Assembly: GCA_033065855.1 (NCBI GenBank)
Contig: JAVXUO010002083.1
Coordinates: 1-64,000, forward strand
Length of the DNA stretch: 64,000 nt
From: Escallonia rubra
Taxonomy: Eukaryota; Streptophyta; Magnoliopsida; Escalloniales; Escalloniaceae
Reading direction: 5' to 3'
Position numbers and translations under genes: made by a program. Below the pieces are notes generated by a model. It made no database searches. It was not told where the DNA came from and worked only from the letters and a program-made list of their open reading frames with translations. Of the stretch, positions 55,288-64,000 are shown piece by piece (position 1 is the first letter of the stretch; each line of letters opens with the position of its first letter).

Positions 55288-56037
55288 ATCTTCATGAAAG
55301 TAAATGCAGATGCAGGTAGGATAGTATTTAAAACTCCTTACCCATTGCCCTATAAGGGCATTGATTAGCATTTGTCACATGAATAATTTCGGGAAAAGGC
55401 TATCTCCGATCACCTAGCTTGCACATGTTTATGAAAATGAGTCTTTAAAAAATTTTAGTCTTTTGAAAAAGGAAGTTGCATAATCCTTATTGTAGGGAGA
55501 AATTACAATTCCTCAAAAGTAAGACACTGAATATTGAAAATGCACACAAATCATATTTTATGACATATAAAGCGCACATAAAGCTTTACCTTCTTGACAC
55601 AAGCCTCATCTTTCATTAAAGTGAATTGTAAATGTTTTGATTTGATCCAATTCAATCGATAAAAAGTAAAAAACAATACTAAGTAGTTTAGTGTCACTAG
55701 TAGAAGCACATCCAAAATTTGTTGACTAAATCAACAGTATAATACATAGAGAAGGAATTTAAGCCAAAAAAAGAAAAAAGAAAAAAGAAAAAAGAAAAAA
55801 GAAAAAAACAGTAATAATAACATCGAGAGTAGAAAATATTGGGTGGTTCGCGACTAATGATCCCGACCATTTAGAAACACAGGATATCTGACGTGATAAC
55901 ACCATGCCGCACTTTGTGCCTTCTCCTCTCGCAACAATGCTCCTCCTCGTGTAATAATTTTAAATGATCGGTACCAATAATCCAGAATCATACAATATTT
56001 CCTCTCCGCTGTCGAAGGCTAGCCTTTTTGGCTTTGC
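55288..56037. other. Spacer between the MULE and the RGF-like gene
   Basis: AT-rich, with a microsatellite of GAAAAAA units at about 55766-55808. No gene was seen. Confidence 0.5.
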
Positions 56038-56892
56038 TCAATTATTCTTAGGCGGGTGGTGTTTTGGTTGATGGTAATCTGCATTAAACGCAACAAAGTC
56101 ACCCACATTTATCTCTTCCGAAAGGAGACCTCTGACAAATTGTCTACCTTTTGCCTTCGAGACCATCTTCCCTTCAAAGCCACCCACAGTTGTGTCTTCA
56201 GTAAGGAGACCTCCAACAATTTGTCTCCCTTTTGCCTTCAAGATCATCTCCCCTTCAACTGCACTTGGGATGTTTGATGCTCCTTCGCCATTTCCATTCT
56301 CCAACTCTCGTGTCAAGACATTCCAAAAACCATTGCATTCTCCAGCTGGAATGCTTCCACCTACAAAGTTTTATTTGGAACTTATATTTCAAGCACAGTA
56401 AAGAAGATTATATCTGGCCACAACGGTACGCGCAACCTAGAAAGCTTGAACCATTTCTTTGGAGGGCCCAAGATAGATGATGAGGAAGTTATGCAAAAAA
56501 GTACATCAAATAATATTCAAGGGAAATTGGATTAAAACCGCTTTACTATTGAAAAGTTGTCAAAGTCTGCTATAACATGTCTCACTACTGCAGTGAATGG
56601 AGCTTTTCAGAGATGAAAACTAAGCTAAACTATATTTTCTAATGACATGGTGCAAAAACTAATTACAGGTGGGAAGGTAAAATTACAAAGAAAAACCATA
56701 TAAACTAACGGGGTGAAATCATAACTTTCAACGCAAAGTAATGGGTTAGCTAGCATGAACTTACCATACGAGCTTGTAGAGTGGAACAACTTGAAGGAAG
56801 AACATACCTTGCTGTGGATTTGCAGTTAGAAGCCTTCCACTAATTACAGTGAATAGCAGAGCCAAGCTTACTAAGCTTAAAGGTACCAGCAT
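56038..56892 (-). CDS. Root meristem growth factor / GOLVEN / CLE-like (RGF/GLV/CLEL) peptide precursor, two exons
   Basis: Exons on the minus strand are 56808-56892 and 56038-56360, joined in frame (CAA G|GT GGA) by a GT-AG intron, giving 135 residues. A signal peptide starts MLVPLSLVSLALLFTVIS. A variable region follows, and the C terminus is DYHQPKHHPPKNN, which fits the RGF/GLV/CLEL mature peptide: the DY sulfation site and the HHPP(R/K)(H/N)N end of RGF1-like peptides. Secreted, tyrosine-sulfated RGF peptides bind LRR receptor kinases and maintain root meristems through PLETHORA levels, or act in gravitropism. The variable region contains a tandem duplication of about 27 residues around SKAKGRQFVRGLL and LKAKGRQIVGGLL. 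Only the last unit is followed by the mature peptide. From memory, RGF2 (At1g13620) has a similar HHPPKNN end and adjoins the PPR gene in Arabidopsis. Confidence 0.88.
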
Positions 56893-57628
56893 TGTTCTTC
56901 TTTTTTCCAGGGTATGTTTGTTGTTCAAACATCTGGAGAGAAGAATGACAGCAAATGCAGCGTAAGGCTTTATAAAAGGAGCACACAAGTCCAAGCATAG
57001 AGAGACTGTACGTGGTTCCGGTACACATATTTGCCTTTACATTCACGTCAGGAAACGGGGACCAATTCTTATTTCTAGCTGCATGAACATTCGCGTCAAG
57101 CCATGTGTGCTGGGATTTCGAGACATTTTGGTAATTGGGAGAAGGAAACTCCTTTGAAAACACTTACTTAAGAACTATATGTTCAAAAAAAAATTCCATT
57201 TCAATGGACCACAGGTTTACGCCAAAAGACTTTATTATCAGATTCAAAGTTCGTGGTTAAATATTGGTAACCAAGTTAAAACCACGTTTGTGTGGTTAGA
57301 CAAGTATAAAGCTAGTTTAATTGTAGAGTTTGAAAGGTTCCAAGCAGTTAAAATCCAAGGGAGGAAATGGTGCCAACAAGAGGCTTAAATTCGCGTGTGT
57401 GTGTGAGTGAGAGGGGAGAGGGGAGAAGGGGGGGGGGGGGGGGGGGGGGGTGGGGAGAATCGGAGCTGGGTACGATAGCGTGGAGCTGAAGGTATTGGGT
57501 GTTTTGTGCCTGTCTGCCGCCATGCATTCAACGAGAACACCTTTTCTTCAGCATGCCGAGGTCTGTATGGGAAAATGGTTTATGGTTTCTTCGTGTTTAA
57601 TATGTGACGAAATTCAGTTCCCCATGTT
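56893..57628. other. Upstream flank of the RGF-like gene, with a poly-G tract
   Basis: Includes the presumed promoter of the peptide gene. A run of more than 20 G lies at about 57430-57450. No other gene was seen. Confidence 0.45.
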
Positions 57629-57633
57629 AAGAT

Positions 57634-59012
57634 TGTTGGCAATTGAGTTTTAAACTCAATGTTGAGAAGCCACCTTTGACTCAATTTTTAAATGGGTTAC
57701 ACACTAAAATTTTATTAAGAACAAATTGATTTATGTTCATCTATCGGAGTAGATGGTCATAATATATTCACAAGTTTAAAACAAATGAGGAGTGAATGAG
57801 AAAATTGAAGTTGAAGTTGATGGTTCAATTTGAAGGGAAAATAGTATTCCACATTGAAAAGATAAAACTAATGTTGCCTTCTTATAAAACTTAATGAGCT
57901 AAGGGTTGAGTCCCTTGGGGGTACCCAAATTTTGTAAGGAGTGAGGACTTATGTTGACTCAAGATCCATAACACGCGCGCCGCCCGCCCGTCCCTGTCCG
58001 TGGCTTGGGCTTGAGCCCATCAGGCTTTATTCTTTTTGGGACAAAAACATTTTAAATAAATAAATAAATTTTTTTAATTCTCTCCCGAAATTCTGATTAT
58101 GTCTGTTTTTTCCTATGTCTCCGAAAGAAAGAGTTCTGCACATCGTGCTCTTATTTCTAGACGTTGCTGTCATTGTATCCTGAGAAATTTTCGTCAAGGG
58201 ACCGTTAGCACTAATTAGGGGTGAGCACGGTTCGGTTTGGGGGTCAAATCGCAAACCGAACCGTTACCCCTCGGTTTGAAAATTTGTGAACCGAACCAAA
58301 CCAAACACCATCGGTTTGGTCGGTTTAAACGGTTCGTTTTAGTCGATTTTGATCGGTTTGTTCACTTAAAGACATTGTTCCTTTGCACACTACTAATTGA
58401 AGTTATATTTTTTTCTAAATTGCGTATAATCTTGTTTCATTCGATATATAAATTCTCATTGATGAATGAGAAAGAATGAGTAAATATAAACTAGATATTG
58501 GTCACAAAATTTTTGTTTCTAAGTGTTGTTAATATTTTCGTTTATTTTAACTTTCAAGATTTGTTTATTTGGAGTTGCTTAGTACCTTACATGTGTAGTT
58601 ATCAATGGAATGTTACTAAAAATACATTAACATATCATAGGTCGGTTCGATTCGGTTTGGAATCGATTTAAACAATGAGAACCGTGAACCAAATCGAACC
58701 AAGGTCAATTTGGAAAATGTGAAACCAAACCGTTAAGATCTTTGGACGGTTCAGATTGGATTGGTTCGGTTTGATCGGTTTGAACGGTTCGGATCGATTT
58801 GAACGATTTGGTGCTCACCCCTAAGCACTATTGCGGGACGAATAAAGTCTTAATTAAGGACATTGAGTTACATTTAGTCAGTTTCTGATTCTATTGGTTC
58901 TTAGTTTTAGAAACATTATTGTTCTGTTTACTTGGTTTAGTATACTGCATTTTAGTAATTTTTCATACTTGGTTTTTCTGCACAAGTATACACAAAGCAT
59001 ATTTTCTCAACA
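57634..59012 (+). mobile_element. Solo LTR of the TGTTGG family, with a MITE inside
   Basis: It begins TGTTGGCAATTGAGTTTTAA and ends TTTTCTCAACA, flanked by the perfect 5-bp duplication AAGAT (57629-57633 and 59013-59017). There are no internal retrotransposon genes, so it is a solo LTR, about 770 bp once the inserted MITE is left out. The copy at 11383-12275 is related. Class is uncertain; the ends and size fit either copia or gypsy. Confidence 0.87.
58216..58824. mobile_element. hAT-type MITE inside the solo LTR
   Basis: The 13-bp ends TAGGGGTGAGCAC and GTGCTCACCCCTA are perfect inverted repeats. Flanks GCACTAAT (58208-58215) and GCACTATT (58825-58832) are a near-perfect 8-bp duplication, typical of hAT. 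The related LTR at 11383-12275 has the same surrounding sequence without this element, which gives an empty site. The interior is rich in CGGTTTGG / CCAAACCG motifs. The length is 609 bp and there is no transposase. Confidence 0.92.
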
Positions 59013-59285
59013 AAGATTGCTTGGCTCCAAATTATATGTAGAGTCACTAAAGGGAGGACTGAGGGCTAAGAGTAATGGAAATTGTTACCTTTTTTTTGTG
59101 TGGGGTAGGGGGTGTTCTACATGAGAGAATGGCATAGCTATTGAAAGGTACGTAGGGTTCATCGAATATTTAACTAGAATGAAAATTAAGATATAGACCT
59201 CAACCAAAACCGTTGATAAACTGCAAATCTAGCGGGGGAAGTCACTTAACAATTATGCTATTGTGAATTAGGTCGTGAAGACTTA

Positions 59286-60053
59286 GGGGCCGTTTGACAT
59301 GATTTTTTTTTGCTTTTTTTTTCAGTTTTGAAAATTGGAAAAAATAGGAGTGTTTGGTACCACTTTTTTTTTCAATTTAAAAAGTGGCTTTTAAAATTGT
59401 AGAGTAAAAAATAACCGGGAAAATCCTCTTTTCGTTTTCACTTTAATTTTTTTTTTGAGACCTCCACCACAACTCGCCCACCGCCGCCCGGCAGCCACCA
59501 ACAGCCACCTCCGGCCGCAGGCAGCCACCGTCGGGCGGCGGTGGGCGGTGGCCACCACCTCCGGCCGGAGGCCACCTCCGGGCGGCAGCCACCTCTGGCC
59601 ACCGCCGCCTGATAGTCACAGTCGCCCGCCGGCAACCACCACCGCCGGCATCCACCACCTCCGGCCGCCGGCAACCACCGCCGGGCGGCAGCCACCTCTG
59701 GCCACCACCGCCGGCAGTCACCTCCGGCAGCCACCGTCGCTCGACAGCCACCTCCGGCTACCACCACCGGGCGACAGGTGGCCTCCGGCCACCACCGTCG
59801 GCAGCCACTGCCGGCGACAACCACCGCCGGCCACCACCACCGTCGACCACCACTACGCCCCACCATCGCCACCGCAAACCACCACAAAAAAAAAGTCAAA
59901 ATAAAAAGGGTTACCAAACACCAAAAAAAAAATACTAAAAAAAAAAGGTTATCAAACACTCACTTGTTTTTGTAAAAAAAAAATTTAAGCTGCTCTTTAA
60001 AAATTGCTCTTTAAAAACTGAATACAAAAAAAAAAGCTCTGTCAAAGAGAGCC
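59286..60053 (-). mobile_element. Tourist-like MITE with a CCG-rich minisatellite core (second copy)
   Basis: Ends GGGGCCGTTTGACA and TGTCAAAGAGAGCC with TTA on both sides (59283-59285 and 60054-60056) mark a Tourist/PIF-Harbinger MITE. The core (about 59458-59880) is built of GCCACC, CGCCGG and CTCCGGCC blocks, the reverse complement of the core at 27585-28055, but less regular. T- and A-rich arms and GCTCTTTAAAAA motifs near the right end also match the first copy's left arm in reverse. Confidence 0.83.
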
Positions 60054-60056
60054 TTA

Positions 60057-60984
60057 CTTTAGACTTGATGTGGCAAGCAATAGTAGCTAAGGATTTCGCG
60101 AGAGTTCTCGAGCTATCAATAATACATAAGCAAAAGTCCGAAGATTGACAACGCAGGTCATTTAAACTCTGTGGAGCATTTTCATCTGCAACATACTCTC
60201 AAATCTACAGATTAATGCACCCGCGACGAGCTAGCTAGCTTTTTTTCTGGCATATTCAATCCATCCCCATATTCTAGTAACGAGGGTGTGGTTTTTGCCA
60301 CTTCTAGAGCTAAAAGTCGCGTCATCTTCCCCCATTATGACAATGGATCCTTGCTTTGATGACTTCCATTCTCTAATTGGTCTCCCTAAACCTTTTAGAA
60401 TTCTTCTTAAGACGAAGTCATTTTCTCACATGTTCCTCATGTAATCCCTTACCGAGTAATGTTTTCTCATTCTACTTTGGTATTTTTGCATAATTAGTTT
60501 CTTTTTATTCTTGTTATGCTAATTACTGATTTGACCTCTCTCTAGGATACCCCGCTTATATAGCAAAGCTTTAGATTCCCTAGGATGGTTGGCAGCTCCC
60601 CACAGATTACTTGGGTGGGGTGGGGGGGGGGGGGGTGACTTTAATGTATACAACTAGGCTAGGCTTTTTAAACAAGGTACAAACAGTAAACTAATCAAAT
60701 ATGTTTCTTTAATCAAGTTCATACGTGTAAATATTGTCCATTGATTTGGTCTAAAAGAGACACGAAATTGAATTTAAAGATGAGAACATGGACAAGTGAT
60801 CGATTACCACGTTGAATCACTAAACCGACTTTCACTAATATCTCAGGTGACACACAGAATACAGAGCCTTCAAAGAAGTTTCATTTTACTTATTTCAGCT
60901 TTAAGAACATCTTCACAGAGTGCCAAATGAGGTCAGGACTCAGGATGTGTTCCAAGAAGGAAGATTGCTCCTCGATCACCTTAC
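60057..60984. other. Intergenic DNA
   Basis: No supported gene. A poly-G tract lies at about 60613-60636. Confidence 0.45.
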
Positions 60985-62830
60985 CGAATCCTCGTTGATG
61001 ATATTGAGCGCAAAATTGCTGGTTTGGCGATTGAGAATCGCGCTGCTCTATGTCGTTGTGTATAAAAACATAAAATGGGATTTTCATTCACCATTGTTGG
61101 TAAATAGGCGAGTAGTATAATCCAAATCTACCAATTATCTCAACTCGATCAAGAGTAGTATCTCAAATGATAACTAATCATATCTTAGCTAAAAGGGTCA
61201 CACTTGTTCCGGATCTAGAATGATCTGACATTGTCTAAAAATCCCTCTCATACACATGATGTTTTTTTTTTTTTTGGTGGTGGTGGGGGGGGGGGGGGGG
61301 GGGAGAGAATGAAATTTTGCATGTTTGGTTACAAAACAACCCAAAAATATTAAAAAACTCAAATGTCTAGCAATGGCTATACTCCATATAACATGCAACT
61401 CCAGCCTAAGAGAGTTCTCTCAATTATACGCCATAGTCAATGGAAGGCAAGTCAATTGTTTATCTAAAAGACTGAAAGCCAAATATCAACGTGTAGAAAA
61501 GAAGTGCGTACGTACAATAAAGCGTGAGCTTGAAGAGAATGCCTTTAAGACTAACAAAATAATCAAATAGATATAGAACAATAAAGAAAGGCAAAAAGAG
61601 CTTTTTAATATAGAGAAGGTAAACGAGACATAAATTATGTGCTGAAGAGACAGTCCATATAAGCATGAAAGCTTATATACGCATTAGTGGAGGAGTAGCA
61701 AAAAGTAGAGAAACACAGTTGACAAAAATACTTTTGGGCTTGAAATTATGTGCTGAAGAGACAATCCGTAAGAATGAATTCTCGTTGATGATATTGAGCG
61801 CAGAACTGCTGGTTTTGGTGATTGAGAATCGAGTAATTGCTTTATCTAGCTGTGGGTAGAAACATCAAATGAGAATTCATTAATCATTTTTTATAAACAA
61901 GTGACGAGTATAATTCGATTCTACCAATTATCTCGATTGAATAGTATTATCTCAAATGACAATTAATCACATCTTATCTAAAAGTTACACTTATTCGAAA
62001 TTTAAAATGATCTAACATTATCTAGCACCTCCCCCCCCCCCCCCCCGCGGCATAAATATGATTTTGTGCTTGAATGAAAATTTTATGTGTTTGGTTAAAA
62101 AATAAGACACCCAAATCACTAGCAATTACTGCTCCATAGATCATGCAACTCTAGCCTAAGAGAGATCTCTCAATTATCATCCATATGCAATATAAGGGCA
62201 AGTCTGTTGTCGAATCTGTAGGATTGAACCTCAAATGTCAACATGTCAAAAAAGAAGTGCGTAGCCACAAGAATGTATGAGTTTGAAGAATGTCTTTAAG
62301 AACAACGAGATAATCAACAAAGTAATATAGAAATTAGAAAGACAACAATAAAAAAAGAGGTAGAAAGAGATTTCTAATTTAGGAAATAAAAATGAGGTAG
62401 AAATCCATAAGTACGAAAGCTTATATACGCATCAGTGGAGGAGTAGCAAAAAGTAGAGAAACGTAGTTAGCAAAAATAAGTTGGACTTGAAATTCTGTTG
62501 GAGATCAAATGGGGGATATCGAATAATTGATTAGACCAGAAATCGGCGTGAGGTCATTTGCCTAGGTGCGGAAGCATTTAGAGGATTCCCAAAAAGAGGG
62601 ATTGTCCAGAGGAACAGGACCGTGCAGAGGATTCTTAAAACATGGATCTCTCGAAAACATGGCACCATATATAAACATAAAATAAAATAGGATTATCACT
62701 CTTGGTTGAGTAAAAGACTTGTATGTCAGTGAGGAGGATAATTCAATTTCACCGATCATCTCATCTCAAATGATAACAAATCACATCTCATCTTAAAGTT
62801 ATACTTATTCCAGATCGAGGATCGTCTAAC
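60985..62830 (+). repeat. Diverged tandem array with units of about 0.75-0.79 kb
   Basis: Landmarks recur. CTCGTTGATGATATTGAGCG is at 60991 and 61781. GAAAGCTTATATACGCAT followed by AGTGGAGGAGTAGCAAAAAG is at 61669 and 62419. ATCTCAAATGATAAC(T/A)AATCA-like segments occur at about 61150, 61950 and 62765. CAACTC(C/T)AGCCTAAGAGAG is at about 61396 and 62146. This gives about two and a half units with mixed divergence. A G tract (61282-61302) and a C tract (62029-62045) sit at matching places in the first two units. There is no gene and the family is unknown. Confidence 0.75.
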
Positions 62831-64000
62831 GTCAACTAACACTATGCAATTTCACATACTTTCACTGGATAGTTGGGTGAGGAGAATCGTCATCGTTGTG
62901 AGAAGAATGAAGATTTGCACATTCTTCACATTAAAAAATTTAAAGCTCTAGGAGTATGGTCGTTTCCAATAATTCCATAAATGAACAAGCTGCAGGCTAG
63001 AACCCAATAAAGTTATGGGATGCTTTACCGGCTAATTTGTGCATTTCTGAGCTTGGATGCCACTCGAAAGATCATTGAACTTCGCAACTCTCGAGCTAGT
63101 AGGGAAGACAACCCAATTGACTTGGTGTTGCGCTGCATTTGGTTACAGTGAGGCCTACTACCTGTGGGGTGGGTTTATTAAGATTTCATATTCATGATTC
63201 ATCAATAGTCAAACACTGGGATAAGAATCATCAAAGTGAAAACTTAGCCAACTATCAGGAAGAAAAGATAGTACGGTGAGGGTAACTGCCTCGTTGAGTT
63301 CTAACATGAACCCGAGTCGACGTGAGCACAACCCAAGTAACTCGGTTCATTTTAAAGCCACAGATGCTGGGGTGGCCTTGGTCAGGGTTGAAAGAGGAAG
63401 ATAGTTGGATGTTCTAGCAGAAGGACCATGCACCCCACTCTCACTACTCCTAGGTCTATAGATGAAGGCATAAAAATATGATTATAATGTTCCCCCTTCT
63501 TTACCATTTCAATCATTCTTGCCAACAGTCACTCATATATCTGTTCTTTGGTAGTTGCCCCTATCATTAGTAAAGCAAATAATAATTTGGTTACAAGGTT
63601 ACTAAATAATTTGATTTTGAAAAGAATCTGCACTTCTAATCTAGTACTCATACGAATAAAAGAGCGATCCAGTGCAAGACGTTCCAGCCAGTTTGGATTT
63701 TTGGGGAGGAGAGTAATATCTGTAATTGCTAAGTTCAAGCAAAACAAACAAGTTGAATGACGAGAGCAAAAAATAAAGATGGAGCTTCGCAGAGATTTCC
63801 TTTCGCACACATTCCTTTTCCCGCGCAGGTACACCAAAAATAGTCCAAAAACTAACACAATGTAATATACTAATAACCTTCTTCATATGTTTATATTGAA
63901 CATGTGTTATCGTTAGTTCATTTCTTGTTGGACCAAGAAGATGAAGGCAAAATAAAGTTGAAAGACCAAACGTTCTAAGACTTGCAAATGGGAGGTGTGA
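62831..64000. other. Intergenic DNA at the right edge
   Basis: I see no supported gene or named repeat. The overlapping frames near 63530-63890 on both strands look random. Confidence 0.45.

Noticed and set aside
59438-59959. Pro/Gly/Ala-rich frames of about 150-173 residues
   Set aside because: Same explanation: the GC-rich core of the second Tourist-like MITE.

Overview
This window is nuclear DNA from a flowering plant, most likely a eudicot. The host genes are a plant phosphatidylinositol 4-kinase gamma, a plant-type 3-methyladenine DNA glycosylase, a P-class pentatricopeptide repeat protein, two UGT89-like glycosyltransferases and a root meristem growth factor (RGF/GOLVEN) peptide precursor. 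They carry GT-AG introns and lie in AT-rich DNA packed with plant transposon families (hAT, Tourist, Stowaway and Mutator-like elements, tRNA-derived SINEs, solo LTRs). I cannot name the species.

Host genes, left to right: PI4K gamma (+, 4596-6518, intronless CDS with a long leader); DNA-3-methyladenine glycosylase (-, 15603-17916, five exons resolved by eye, one GC-AG intron); PPR protein (+, 29289-32182, two exons, about 19 repeats); an unrecognised terminal exon (+, 35920-36219); two nearly identical UGT89-like genes (-, 42211-43617 and 47030-48436) in a duplicated block of about 2 kb; and an RGF/GLV/CLEL precursor (-, 56038-56892, two exons). From memory, Arabidopsis At1g13620 (RGF2), At1g13630 (PPR), At1g13635 (methyladenine glycosylase) and At1g13640 (PI4K gamma) are neighbours, so this looks like an old conserved block stretched to about 52 kb by transposons and a glycosyltransferase duplication.

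Mobile DNA fills the gaps in layers. Three copies of one GC-rich LTR family (2.4-2.7 kb) lie at 9754-12470 (-), 20601-23029 and 24346-27030. The last two are clean solo LTRs with 5-bp target duplications. A second LTR family (TGTTGG...CA) has one copy inside the first of these and a solo copy at 57634-59012. A hAT-type MITE family is both host (24056-27372, split by an LTR) and guest (58216-58824, inside an LTR). Another hAT-like element (12765-14012, perfect 8-bp duplication) carries a Ty3/gypsy reverse transcriptase fragment. Two Tourist-like MITEs (27407-28243 and 59286-60053) have cores made of CGG-rich minisatellite.

The most active-looking element is a Mutator-like transposon at 49420-55278. 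It has terminal inverted repeats of about 76 bp, a near-perfect 9-bp target duplication, an open spliced transposase gene of about 926 codons, a 102-bp tandem array rich in AAACCCTAA in its first intron, and a second, convergent gene for a small GRF zinc-finger membrane protein. This two-gene convergent layout recalls maize MuDR, but the second gene looks unlike mudrB.
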